From Schaalia georgiae DSM 6843 (GTDB lineage: Bacteria > Actinomycetota > Actinomycetes > Actinomycetales > Actinomycetaceae): a stretch of DNA of 64,000 nucleotides. The DNA lies in assembly GCF_000429245.1 (NCBI RefSeq), contig NZ_AUBM01000006.1, positions 131,051 to 195,050 of the forward strand, written 5' to 3'. Position numbers and translations under genes: made by a program. Positions 24,801 to 32,829 of this stretch are shown piece after piece (the stretch's first letter is position 1; the number at the start of each line of letters is the position of its first letter). The notes beneath the pieces are model-generated. The model searched no databases and had not been told where the DNA came from. It saw nothing but the letters and a program-made list of their open reading frames with translations.

Positions 24801-26193
24801 CGGAACCGGCGGCTCCGGGAAGTCCGGGGTGCTGCGCGCGCTCGCCTACGCGGCCTCGGCGCTGTCCGACCGGGCGCGGACCCACATCTACGGCCTCGAC
24901 TTCTCAACGGCGGGCCTGCCGATGCTCTCCTCTCTGCCGAACGTGGGGGCAGTCATCGACGGCTCGGACGCCGAACGCGTTATCCGGTTGCTGCGCCGCC
25001 TCGTCGAGCTGCTCGACGACCGCGCAACGCGCTACGCGGACGCCCACGCCGACTCCATCGCCGAGTACCGCCGCAGCGCCGACAAGCCCGACGAGGCCCG
25101 CGTCCTCCTGCTCATCGACGGTTTCTCCGCGTTCCGCGACGCCTACGAGACGGGAACGGGAGCGACCCTGAAGGCCTACGGGAACTTCACCCGCCTGCTC
25201 GCCGAGGGCAGGGGCGTGGGGATCCACGTCATCCTCACTGCGGACCGCCCGGGCGCACTGCCCTCCTCGCTGGCGGCGAACGTCCACACGCGCCTCGTGC
25301 TGCGCCAGGCGGACGAGAACGGGTACTTGGCGCTCGACGTGCCCAAGAACGTCCTGGTCGAGGCACCGCCCGGGCGCGCGGTCTTCTCCGGGGGCGTCAA
25401 CGAGCTCCAGGTCGCGATACCCTCCGGCTCCTCCAGCGCCCCCAGCCAGGCGGCGGCGTTCGCGAAGCTGGCCGAGAGGATGCGCGATGCGGGGGTGGCA
25501 CCCGCGGAGGGCGTCGAGCGCCTCGCCGACCTGGTGGCGCGCAGCGATGTCCCCGCCTCCATCGCGGGAATGCCCGTGCTGGGCATCGGCGAGGAGGATC
25601 TGGCCCCACTGCCCTTCTCGCCCCTGGGCGCGCTGTCGATCGGGGGGATGCCGGGCAGCGGCCGCACCAGCGCGATCGAGTCGGTCGTCCAGGCCCTGCA
25701 CCAGTGGCGCCCGTCGCTCCCCCTGTACTTCATCGGCCCTCGCCGCTCGCGCGTCCACGACTTGGGGCTGTGGCGGGCGAGCGCGCGCGGGGTCGACGAG
25801 GTGGCGGCCCTGCTGGCGCCCGTCAAGGAGATCGCGGAGAACGCGGCCGCTGACGACGACGCCCCCGATGTCGTCCTGGTCGTCGAGGCGCTCTCGGAGT
25901 TGGTGGGCACCCCTGCCGAGGCCCCCGTCCTGGACATTGTGAAGAAGCTGCGCCGCAACGGGCACCTGGTGGTCGCCGAGCAGGAGACCTCGGGATGGTC
26001 GTCGGGCTGGCCGTTGATCGCCGAGGTGCGAAACGCCCGGCACGGCATCGTCATGCAACCCAACCCCATGGACGGGGACGTGCTGTTCAAGGTGGACTTC
26101 CCGCGCCTCAAGCGCTCCGACTACCCGCTGGGCAGGGGCGTCTACGTCCATTCCGGGAAGGTGCGCGTCGTGCAGTTGCCAATGCCCGAGTAG
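21817..26193 (+). CDS. essC: EssC/EccC-type T7SS membrane ATPase with FHA domain
   Basis: The 1458-aa protein drives T7SS export. Residues 1-85 look like a beta-grasp (ubiquitin/YukD-like) domain ending in SGHRIRLIPG. An FHA domain follows (about 98-185; GRS, SRRH, DLGSANG), then two membrane helices (about 232-272) and three FtsK/SpoIIIE-type modules. Module 1 has Walker A GGTSGAGKS (~666) and Walker B LVIVVDEF (~768) and appears active. Module 2 has GTGGSGKS (~995) but Walker B LLLIDGF lacks the acidic Glu. Module 3 has GMPGSGRT with Arg replacing Lys. The FHA-TM-ATPase plan resembles EssC rather than mycobacterial EccC, which lacks FHA. GGAGG precedes the ATG by five bases. It is transcribed divergently from its presumed partners. 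Confidence 0.9.
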   Translation: MRFKFELSANGGTVPILVTTEATATVADLAGAIESGRTGIPVPEHSPLAVEIIDGAGARLRALPPASLLLDTPLHSGHRIRLIPGEGAEGRGPDGGARLRVVCGPDSGKSFPLHPGPNILGRSAECDIALTDREVSRRHARITIGPGARIDDLGSANGITIDGERLDSADLSGRTPVQAGATVFVVDTPNQPGGPGGPGIPFNRSPHVRVDYEGRELQAPEPPGAPSAGRRLSPLMALAPLLMGVVSFLVFRNVMTIFFFAMSPLMMVGTALESKMSGKRAHKADVEKFQTALDDLRISITNALDEEHDQRREEVPALERAIEAAYGRTPLLWYRHPDDDSFLRVTLGYGRAPSRNTLKMPPRRGADEQTWSLLLGVEESARFVDDVPITASLRECDNLGVAGPREERLPVARGYVAQLTCLHSPAELVVAALASEESSAAWNYLTWLPHVDSPYSPIPGPHLACAQATASALVGQLEEIVASRREARANLPGIVVLVENDAPVERGRLVSIAEDGPGVGVHLVWMADAQNQLPAACRAYLVVHGTSATAGFTTQRQTTPIASLELLPPVTATGLALELSPIEDAGAPVLDQSGIPRAVSYLALAGVELADDPQVTVGRWRDDGSLPGAGAPASRAPRTLKALVGQGPLGDFSLDLRSQGPHALVGGTSGAGKSEFLQSWVLGMAAAHSPRRVTFLFVDYKGGSAFADCVNLPHCVGLVTDLSPHLVRRALTSFRAELTFREHLLNAKNAKDLVSLEATDDPECPPSLVIVVDEFAALVQEVPEFIDGMIDIAQRGRSLGLHLILATQRPAGVIKGNLRANTALRVALRMADEIDSTDVIDSPLASEFDPRIPGRGAVRTGPGRISLFQTGYAGGRTSDAPTAARIDIETMAFGPGTAWDIPRPAAAHDDEDSGPTDITRIVASITNAARACRLPAPRRPWLPELEARYDMDRVLAADGGGDPNALPLGVIDDPAHQSQHTVRYSPDTDGNLAVYGTGGSGKSGVLRALAYAASALSDRARTHIYGLDFSTAGLPMLSSLPNVGAVIDGSDAERVIRLLRRLVELLDDRATRYADAHADSIAEYRRSADKPDEARVLLLIDGFSAFRDAYETGTGATLKAYGNFTRLLAEGRGVGIHVILTADRPGALPSSLAANVHTRLVLRQADENGYLALDVPKNVLVEAPPGRAVFSGGVNELQVAIPSGSSSAPSQAAAFAKLAERMRDAGVAPAEGVERLADLVARSDVPASIAGMPVLGIGEEDLAPLPFSPLGALSIGGMPGSGRTSAIESVVQALHQWRPSLPLYFIGPRRSRVHDLGLWRASARGVDEVAALLAPVKEIAENAAADDDAPDVVLVVEALSELVGTPAEAPVLDIVKKLRRNGHLVVAEQETSGWSSGWPLIAEVRNARHGIVMQPNPMDGDVLFKVDFPRLKRSDYPLGRGVYVHSGKVRVVQLPMPE

Positions 26194-26271
26194 CGGCACC
26201 CGTCCGGACGCGCGCTGGTGGGCCGCCCCTGTCCCAGGTTGCGCCCAAGCCGCAGCCTCTCCGGGCTCCGC

Positions 26272-27489
26272 TCAGCTGCTGGCCCACTGGGGGCGGGTGC
26301 GGGCGGGTTCCCAGCCGCGCCCGAACAGGCGCTTGCGGGGCAGGAACTCCTTGGGGAACCACCCCCCGCGCCTCGCCTCCGCGTGCGCCACCGGGGAGGG
26401 CGAGGTCTCGACGAACACGCCCCCGCCCCCACCGGGCACCACCCGCCACGACGACGGAGCCCCCGAAGAGAGGAACCCACTGGCCGCCTCCGCGTACCCA
26501 CTGCCCAACCACACCCACCACACCGGCACCACCGGCAAACCCAACACCACACCACTATTCCTGTCCGTGCGAACGATGTCAGTGGCGTCCGCCCCCGGCG
26601 CCCACTGCGCCAGCCCCCCATCGGACGCATAGCCGTCGACGACCTGGCACACCGCCAACTCGGCGCGCAGCTGCCGGGACATCGCCGTGAAGAAATCGCG
26701 GAACGCCTCCACACCCATCTTCTGCTCGACGGTGTCCACTAGGGCCCTGCACGACACGCGGTAGAAACCCGCAGGATCGATCACGCAATCGTCACTGCCC
26801 TCCGGCAGTGTCGTCGCGAGCGACAAGTCCACCTCCCCGAACACCCGGTCACCCAGAAGCGAGGGGCACGAGTGCTGGTTCCCGGGGCGGGAAAGCGCGT
26901 CAATGAGGCCGTCGGTGAGCGGCCGGCGGACCTCGTCCCTGTAGACCGAGGGGGAAAGCGCGGGCCACCGCTGACGGCACACGTCAATCCACCCGAGCAG
27001 TGGATCAGCTTCCCGCGTCCCCACGATCCCGAACCACGACAGCGCCAAAGCCGCTCGCCCGCCCTCGGCTGGGGGCTCGGCCTCCGCGAACCTGTACACC
27101 TCCCCGCTTGTGGGATCCGTGTACTCACCCGCCCCCTCGTCCAAAACGACGACAATGCCGTCGATCCGCTCGGCGAGCGCCTCGAACCCCGCCCTCACCC
27201 TCTCACCCAGGCCGCCGTAGCGGTCGGGCTCCAGGTACGCGCCATCGACCTCGGCACCGTGCAACGCCGCGAACCCCGCGCGCCCGTGCCTGTCCGCCAA
27301 CCAGCGGACGAAGGCCTCATCATCGGTGGAAGGGTAGTCCCGCAACTCGAACACGCACTCCCCCACACGCACCCGGAAAGAACTCCCCAGCCGTGGCACG
27401 ACGCCCGCGCCACCGCCGAACGCCGCCTCCACATCAGCGGCCGTCACCGGACGAGAACCGTAAACATCAAAACACACAACATTCGACAT
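26272..27489 (-). CDS. Immunity protein of toxin B (paralogue of 10046-11209)
   Basis: The 405-aa soluble protein lies 32 bp after toxin B on the same strand. Conserved with the toxin A follower are DVEAAFGGG, AFVRWLAD, GAEVD.AYLE, LGLPVVPVWWVWLGSGYAE and the C-terminal WFPKEFLPRKR, while long stretches are unrelated. This parallel divergence of tips and followers suggests specific immunity. GAGAGG precedes the ATG. It converges with the end of the secretion ATPase gene, 78 bp away. Confidence 0.7.
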   Translation of the reverse strand: MSNVVCFDVYGSRPVTAADVEAAFGGGAGVVPRLGSSFRVRVGECVFELRDYPSTDDEAFVRWLADRHGRAGFAALHGAEVDGAYLEPDRYGGLGERVRAGFEALAERIDGIVVVLDEGAGEYTDPTSGEVYRFAEAEPPAEGGRAALALSWFGIVGTREADPLLGWIDVCRQRWPALSPSVYRDEVRRPLTDGLIDALSRPGNQHSCPSLLGDRVFGEVDLSLATTLPEGSDDCVIDPAGFYRVSCRALVDTVEQKMGVEAFRDFFTAMSRQLRAELAVCQVVDGYASDGGLAQWAPGADATDIVRTDRNSGVVLGLPVVPVWWVWLGSGYAEAASGFLSSGAPSSWRVVPGGGGGVFVETSPSPVAHAEARRGGWFPKEFLPRKRLFGRGWEPARTRPQWASS

Positions 27490-27521
27490 GCCATCACCTC
27501 TCGTAAAAGAACCGCCGCTGC

Positions 27522-29036
27522 CTATCTAGTGACGTGTCCCAGTCCGGCACCCGCAATCACCGGTGCGACCGCGCGGACGCCGAGCACGTTTTCCAAGGAA
27601 TGAAATACGAAGTTACCCCCATTGCCTGCTCCCCGCGCAAGGGCTTGCAAAGGGCCCCTCAACCGCGTGTAGTACTCTGGAGAAAAAATGTGGAACACCC
27701 CTCCAGCGCCATCCTGGGCAGCGATTCTGCTGAAGTCTCGGAGCTGTGGTGTGTAGCCTAGATTTTGCCAGTACTTCACGTCGCCCAAGATTGGATTCTT
27801 AAATCCAGGAAACCGGAAGAACAAATCCGGCTCGCGACCATGCGTCGCTCCAGCAACGTACCGCCCCATCCGAAAATTCACCTTTGGTGCCGTGGAGTTG
27901 ATGAGGAGTATTTCCTCGCCCAGGCGGCCCACAGCGTTGTTCGCTTTGTTGGCCGCTTTGATCCGCGCCCACGCCCCGGGGCGCAGCAGGGTGCGCATCC
28001 CGATGCGGCCAGCGAAACGAAGCACCCGGAGCCTCCGCATCCCTCCCACAGTCCCCATGGCTCCCTTGGTCATCCCCGCGAGTTTCGCCATGTACGCAGC
28101 CGAGGCGCGGCCGACCCGTTGCACGACCCGGCTCGCCATGGCCTTGCACATGAACCTCCCGACGCCCTTCATGGCGCCCAGGCCCAGACAGCCCAGGGCG
28201 GCGAAGGCCACCGAGATGAGCGCCTCGGTCCACGACTCCTCCCCTGTGGCGGCCAGTGCGACGTGCGCGATGGCCGCGACCACCCCCGTGATCGCCGAGA
28301 TCGCGAACAACACACCCGCCAGGGCCTGCCCGATCACCGGGATCCAACACACCAACAACCCCAAAAGCCCCGTGATCGCGCTGACGATGTCGCAGATCTT
28401 CGCCACCCATTTGACGATCTTCGAGCCCCAGTCGTCCCACCACGAGTCCCCCAGCCCATCGTCACTGGCGCCGTCGATGACGTTCATGGCCTTGACCGCC
28501 GCGGTGTCCCTCTCGCTCATGGCGTTAAGGATCACCTGCCGCTGGGCCCGCACCCTGGCCCGCGCAGCGGAGGCATCCGAGTCAGCGGTGGAGGCGGCCC
28601 GCTCGTAGCGGGCCCGGTCGTCGGCCCCCTCCCCCTCAGACGGGTACTCGCCCGCGCTCTCGCGCATACGCCCTGCCCGCCCCACGGCCTCGTCCACGTC
28701 CTGCTGGGCCGACTCCGCCGCCGCCAGGGCGTTCACAGAATCCGTCTGCGCCCGCTCCAACGCCCCCGCGTACTCCACCAGCGCGTTGCCAGCCGCGCGG
28801 TAGCGCCCCTCGGCGACCTCCACCTTCTCCAGGATGTCGTCACGGGTCTCCAACAGCGCCTCCACCGCCTCCGACCCCCGCGACCCCCCGGCGTCCAGAG
28901 CGCGCAGGGAATCAGCGCACCGCAGGATAGCATCGGCCACCCCCACATAATCCGTCCCGCCCGCACGCACCACCACCGGATCCCCCGGAACAGGATCCGA
29001 CTCAAAACCCACCACAGACCAATCAACCGGACGCAC
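27522..29036 (-). CDS. T7SS polymorphic toxin B, PD-(D/E)XK-like tip
   Basis: The 504-aa product has the same architecture as toxin A: DPVPGDP N-terminus, paired helices, SWWDDWG, hydrophobic region and a diverged tip beginning about residue 385. The tip shows EPDLFF followed by GDVKYW, then QL.DF, so the putative D...DxK catalytic core and following motif are conserved while the surroundings differ. GTG 29036 is taken as start because GGAGG lies nine bases upstream; the GTG at 29042 is only three bases from it. The first ~1.1 kb is nearly identical, in inverted orientation, to 8396-9550. Tip DNA (27600-27900) is lower in GC than the rest. Confidence 0.75.
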   Translation of the reverse strand: MRPVDWSVVGFESDPVPGDPVVVRAGGTDYVGVADAILRCADSLRALDAGGSRGSEAVEALLETRDDILEKVEVAEGRYRAAGNALVEYAGALERAQTDSVNALAAAESAQQDVDEAVGRAGRMRESAGEYPSEGEGADDRARYERAASTADSDASAARARVRAQRQVILNAMSERDTAAVKAMNVIDGASDDGLGDSWWDDWGSKIVKWVAKICDIVSAITGLLGLLVCWIPVIGQALAGVLFAISAITGVVAAIAHVALAATGEESWTEALISVAFAALGCLGLGAMKGVGRFMCKAMASRVVQRVGRASAAYMAKLAGMTKGAMGTVGGMRRLRVLRFAGRIGMRTLLRPGAWARIKAANKANNAVGRLGEEILLINSTAPKVNFRMGRYVAGATHGREPDLFFRFPGFKNPILGDVKYWQNLGYTPQLRDFSRIAAQDGAGGVFHIFSPEYYTRLRGPLQALARGAGNGGNFVFHSLENVLGVRAVAPVIAGAGLGHVTR

Positions 29037-29095
29037 GATCACACGCCTCCATTTCCACTCACTCGAAATACCTGAACCGATGCTGCCCGCGGCTG

Positions 29096-29404
29096 TCAGC
29101 CGCCCGACTGCCCGCCCTCACCGCGCAGGGCGTCCGCGCCCTGCTTGTCGAAGTCCTTCCACGTGTCCGCGACGGCAGTGGCCGCCTGCGACATGGCCTT
29201 GAGGGCCTCCGTCATCTTCTTCCGCTTGTCGTCCCAGCCGTGGGCGAACTCGCGGACGCTCTCCGACAACCCGGAGTGCCCCACGGCCCCGGCGATCGTG
29301 TCCGACTCCGCGTTCGCGCCCTCGAACTCTGTCGCGATCGTGCCCGCGCTGGAGCCCAGGGCCGCGATCGTGTCGACCTCGATGATCATCGTCTCGCCGC
29401 TCAT
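29096..29404 (-). CDS. WXG100-family protein (T7SS substrate or partner)
   Basis: This 102-aa helical-hairpin protein has the length and hydrophilic/Ala-rich helices of WXG100 proteins. The turn region reads HGWDDKRKK, which contains Trp but not a strict WxG. A Gly-rich tail ends it. GGAGG lies seven bases before the ATG. It precedes toxin B by 59 bp on the same strand and follows another WXG100-like gene, so the three are probably co-transcribed and this small protein may pair with the toxin or with its neighbour as a secreted heterodimer. Confidence 0.75.
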   Translation of the reverse strand: MSGETMIIEVDTIAALGSSAGTIATEFEGANAESDTIAGAVGHSGLSESVREFAHGWDDKRKKMTEALKAMSQAATAVADTWKDFDKQGADALRGEGGQSGG

Positions 29405-29521
29405 GTCAACGCCTCCAATTACCTAGTGACGACGAATGGAACCACAATGCTGGCGGGGCCCCGCCACCAGTAGCGCTCGCGCGGAACCAGCAGCAGGGCC
29501 CACCCGGGAACCCTGAGCGGC

Positions 29522-29821
29522 TCAGCCCCGCAGCGACGAGCTCATCTGCGTGTCCATCTCCACAACGGCGTCCGCGTACTGCGTAAGGAAGTTCCCCAGG
29601 GGCTCCAACCCGTCGTTGACCTGGGTGAGGCCCTGGGACAGCTGGCTGAACTGCTCGGAGTAGGCGCCCGACGCCGCCTGCGTGGTGAAACCCGAGCCGA
29701 TGAGCCCGTTCACGGCCGCCAGAGCGGCCTGGATCTTCTCGGAGATCTCCGCCTTCGTCGTCACCAGCTGGCTGCCGATCGAACGCATCTCCTCGGGCGA
29801 GTACCCATAAGCGTTGGCCAT
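29522..29821 (-). CDS. WXG100-family protein lacking the WxG motif
   Basis: The 99-aa protein starts MANAYGYSPEEMRSIGSQL, forming a first helix, then a turn (GLIGSGFTTQAASGAY), then a second helix (LTQVNDGLEPLGNFLTQYAD). The size and helix-turn-helix layout are those of EsxA-like proteins, but WxG is replaced by GSGF and the C-terminal YxxxD/E signal is not evident. AAGGAGA precedes the ATG; the in-frame extension to 29893 is basic and implausible. It is the first gene of the WXG-WXG-toxin B-immunity B cluster. Confidence 0.75.
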   Translation of the reverse strand: MANAYGYSPEEMRSIGSQLVTTKAEISEKIQAALAAVNGLIGSGFTTQAASGAYSEQFSQLSQGLTQVNDGLEPLGNFLTQYADAVVEMDTQMSSSLRG

Positions 29822-29947
29822 GATCAGTGTTCTCCTTGTTATCCGGCTACAGAAGTTGGATTCCCAACAACTGGTGCGATCCACCGTAACCAACCCGAGT
29901 CGGCCGCCACAACACTATGTGACCAAAAACTACAAATCGGTCAGCAT

Positions 29948-30661
29948 TCAGCCCGCCACCACCCACCTGAAGAAGCCCTCGCCCAGCGGCGCGCCCGGCA
30001 GCCCCTCCCCCGCGCGCGCCGCAGCCGCGCGGATGTGGGCCTCGATGCCGTCCATATCGGGAAACTGGCTGGCGTGGCACCGCACCGCACGGACTTTCGC
30101 CTCCAAGTCCCGCTCCTCGACGGGGGCGACGTGGTTGACGGCGGGCCCGCCCTGGAACCACACCTCGTCCACGGCGTGGGCCTCGAGCCCGCCGCCCAGC
30201 AGGTCGCGGTAGTCGAAGGGGTTGCGGGCAGCGGGGTAGACGGCGTCGACCAGCGCCGCGCCGACGGCGCGGTGGTCGGGGTGGTTGGCGTGGATGGAGT
30301 CCCAGTTGTACTCCGGGGACAAGGACAGGACCAGCTGCGGGCGCCACAAGCGGATCTGGCGCACCAGGTCGCGCGTGAGGCGCGGATCCTCCTTGACGTG
30401 CCCGTCGGCGTACCCGTCCAGGAACACCACCTCCGACACGCCCAGTGCCCGTGCCGCCTCGCGCTGCTCGGCCCGGCGCCGTCCCCCCATCGAGGACTGG
30501 CCGTCGGCCTCGAACCCGCCCGCTCCCCCGTCGGTGACGACCACCAGGGTGACGCGGGCCCCTTGCCGGGCGAGGCGGGCGATGGTGGCGCCCGCGTCGA
30601 CGTCGGCGTCATCGGGGTGCGCGTAGACGCCCAGGACCGAGGCGAACGCTTGGGCGCTCAC
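29948..30661 (-). CDS. PIG-L/LmbE-family deacetylase
   Basis: The 237-aa protein carries the zinc motif AHPDDAD near the N-terminus and NHPDH in the middle, as in PIG-L, MshB and LmbE enzymes that remove N-acetyl groups from GlcNAc-type substrates. It starts at a GTG overlapping the stop of the solute-binding gene (GTGA), so it is the last gene of the carbohydrate importer operon. That position suggests it acts on an imported N-acetylated sugar rather than on the mycothiol or incision-inhibited general precursors, but the substrate is not known. Confidence 0.85.
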   Translation of the reverse strand: MSAQAFASVLGVYAHPDDADVDAGATIARLARQGARVTLVVVTDGGAGGFEADGQSSMGGRRRAEQREAARALGVSEVVFLDGYADGHVKEDPRLTRDLVRQIRLWRPQLVLSLSPEYNWDSIHANHPDHRAVGAALVDAVYPAARNPFDYRDLLGGGLEAHAVDEVWFQGGPAVNHVAPVEERDLEAKVRAVRCHASQFPDMDGIEAHIRAAAARAGEGLPGAPLGEGFFRWVVAG

Positions 30662-31962
30662 TCGTCGACTGCCTTGTTGGCGGCGTCCTGCGCGGCTTGG
30701 ACCCCCTCGGGGACGCCGACGCGGCCCAGGAAGACCTCCTTGAGCTCCTTGTTGTAGGCGTCCATGGCGGCACCGAGTTTCGCGCCGAAGGGCGCGGTGA
30801 TCGTCCCGGTGGGCTTGGTGGCCATGACCGTGACGTCCACGCCCTTGCCGAACCAGTACTGGGACCAGGAGTCCTGCGCCTCGGCGTTCGCGGGGAAACC
30901 GACTCCCACGGCGCCCAGGGCGCGCCCGCCCTCGGGGCCCGCCAGCCATTCGAGCAGCTTCTTCTGCCCGTCGGACTTCGAGGCGTCCGCGGCGTTGGCG
31001 ACGGCGACCACCGAGTTGCCCACGGTCACCGCGCCCTTGGGGCCCTTCGGCTGGGGCGCCAGGCCCCACGTGAAGCCCGCGCCCTCCTGGACGTTCGCCA
31101 GGTTGTACGCGCCGGACTGGAAGAGGGCCATCTTGCCCTGGAGGAACTGGTCGCGGCTGAAGTCGCCGTTGTCGTTGGTGTCGGCGGCGGAGGGGGCGAC
31201 GTGGTCCTTGTTCACCAGGTCCACCAGGTAGCCGATGGCGGCCTCGCCCTCGGGGCTGGCGAAGGTGAAGCGCCCGTCGGCGTCCTGCAGCGACGCGCCG
31301 TTGGACCCCAGGTAGGGGAAGAGCATCGCCTGCCCGTCGAGGGCGGCGTTGTACCCGTACTGGACGACCGCGTTCGGGTCGAATCCGGGATCGGCCGCGT
31401 TGCGGCCCGACGAGTCGAGCGTGAGGCGCTTGGCGATATCGCGCAGGGAGTCGGACGGCGCCGCGGGATCCCACGCGAGGCCGTCGAGCTCCTCGACGCC
31501 CACCCCCGCGCGGTCCAGCAGTTCCTTGTTGTAGTAGAGGGCCACGGAGGGGTCGGTGATGACCGGGGCGCCGTAGATCTGCCCGTCGACCGTGTACTGG
31601 CTGACGGCGGTGTCCAGCCACGAGGCGCGCTCGGCCTCGGAGAACACCTCGTTCATGTTCACCAGTTTGCCGCCCTTGGCGTACTCCGAGTAGTTGTTCG
31701 TGTTGGACCAGAAGACGTCGGGGCCGGCGCCTGCGGCGATCTCGTTGCGGATGCCGGTGAAGTAGTCGTTCCAGGGCACGACCTCGACGGAGACGTCGAT
31801 CCCCGTGGCGGCCTCGTACGCCCTGGCGGCCTGCTCGTCCCAGAGGCGGAATGTCAGGGATCCGCCCGCGCCCGATTGGCCGGCGGGCTGGCCGCCCGAG
31901 CATGCCGCCAGGGCCAGTGCCGCCGCGATCGCGGCGCTCGCGCCTGTGATACGTCGTTTCAT
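30658..31962 (-). CDS. Carbohydrate ABC transporter, solute-binding lipoprotein
   Basis: The 434-aa protein has a lipoprotein signal (MKRRITG..., lipobox LAAC) and the extracellular solute-binding family 1 pattern: SLTFRLWDEQ, ATGIDVSVEVVPWNDYFTGIRNEIAAGAGPDVFW split across the first lobe, and MALFQSGAY in the second. It captures the sugar outside the cell and delivers it to the two permeases encoded upstream. The 27-bp gap to the permease gene and the overlap with the deacetylase gene indicate one operon. Confidence 0.92.
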   Translation of the reverse strand: MKRRITGASAAIAAALALAACSGGQPAGQSGAGGSLTFRLWDEQAARAYEAATGIDVSVEVVPWNDYFTGIRNEIAAGAGPDVFWSNTNNYSEYAKGGKLVNMNEVFSEAERASWLDTAVSQYTVDGQIYGAPVITDPSVALYYNKELLDRAGVGVEELDGLAWDPAAPSDSLRDIAKRLTLDSSGRNAADPGFDPNAVVQYGYNAALDGQAMLFPYLGSNGASLQDADGRFTFASPEGEAAIGYLVDLVNKDHVAPSAADTNDNGDFSRDQFLQGKMALFQSGAYNLANVQEGAGFTWGLAPQPKGPKGAVTVGNSVVAVANAADASKSDGQKKLLEWLAGPEGGRALGAVGVGFPANAEAQDSWSQYWFGKGVDVTVMATKPTGTITAPFGAKLGAAMDAYNKELKEVFLGRVGVPEGVQAAQDAANKAVDE

Positions 31963-31989
31963 GTGGGGTGCCTCCTTCAGGCGGTGGTG

Positions 31990-32829
31990 TTACTTCAGTC
32001 CGGTGAGGGCGATGGAGCCCACGATCTGGCGCTGGAACGCGATGAACAGGGCGATGAGGGGGACCAGTGCGATAGTGGTGGCCGCCATGACGTAGGTCCA
32101 GTTCGCGTTGTACTGGCTCTGGAGGGCCGCCGTGGCGACGGTGATGACCTTGGGGCGCTGGGCGGCGATGATGCGCGGCCACATGAAGGAGTTCCAGTGG
32201 CTGACGACGGTGATGAGTGTGAGGGTGGCCAGGATGGGTTTGGACATGGGCAGGACCAGGGACCACAGGATCCTCCAGGTCCCGGCGCCGTCCAGGGTGG
32301 CGGCGTCGATGAGCTCCTGCGGGATCTGCTTGAAGGACTGGCGGAGCAGGAACACCGCGTAGGGCGAGGCGAAGACGAAGGGGATCACGATGCCCCAGAA
32401 GGTGTTGTTCAACCCCATCCTGGCCAGCATGAGGTACAGCGGGACCACCAGGACGGTGGCGGGGATCATCATGGTGGCCAGGAACAGCCAGAAGACCAGG
32501 TCCCTGCCGGGGAAGTCGATGCGGGCGAAGGCGTAGGCCGCCATCACGGAGGAGACCAGTTGTCCTGCGACCATGACGACCACCACCGCCAGGGTCGTGG
32601 CGATGGCCCCGCCGAAGGCGATGCGCCCGCCCAGGACGGCGCCGAAGGACTCCAGCGAGAAGGGGGAGGGCAGGGCGAAGGGCGAGTGGGACGCGAAGTC
32701 CTTGGGGGACTTGAAGGCCGTCATGAAACTGAAGAGCAGCGGCGCCGCCATGATGAGCGCGGCGGCGGACAGCCCCAGGTAGATGCCGAGGGCGGCCAGC
32801 GGGCCGCGCCGAGTGCTAGACGAGCTCAT
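31990..32829 (-). CDS. Carbohydrate ABC transporter permease (MalG-type)
   Basis: The 279-aa protein has six membrane helices and the EAA-loop equivalent QELIDAATLDGAGTWRILW followed by LPMSKP, which docks the ATPase. The C-terminus (QRQIVGSIALTGLK) is the hallmark of MalG-type CUT1 permeases. It overlaps the partner permease gene by 14 bp. Like the rest of this operon it has no ATPase gene beside it; the orphan MsmK/UgpC-type ATPase at 53716-54846 is a plausible shared partner. Confidence 0.92.
   Translation of the reverse strand: MSSSSTRRGPLAALGIYLGLSAAALIMAAPLLFSFMTAFKSPKDFASHSPFALPSPFSLESFGAVLGGRIAFGGAIATTLAVVVVMVAGQLVSSVMAAYAFARIDFPGRDLVFWLFLATMMIPATVLVVPLYLMLARMGLNNTFWGIVIPFVFASPYAVFLLRQSFKQIPQELIDAATLDGAGTWRILWSLVLPMSKPILATLTLITVVSHWNSFMWPRIIAAQRPKVITVATAALQSQYNANWTYVMAATTIALVPLIALFIAFQRQIVGSIALTGLK

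Noticed and set aside
21733..24885. 1050-codon open frame on the minus strand opposite the T7SS ATPase
   Set aside because: It is an antisense shadow of a GC-rich gene: Gly/Arg/Ala-rich, no motif, and the + strand product has clear domains.
15346..26193. Standard mycobacterial-type ESX locus
   Set aside because: No EccB, EccD, EccE, mycosin or PE/PPE genes are visible and the ATPase has an FHA domain that EccC lacks.
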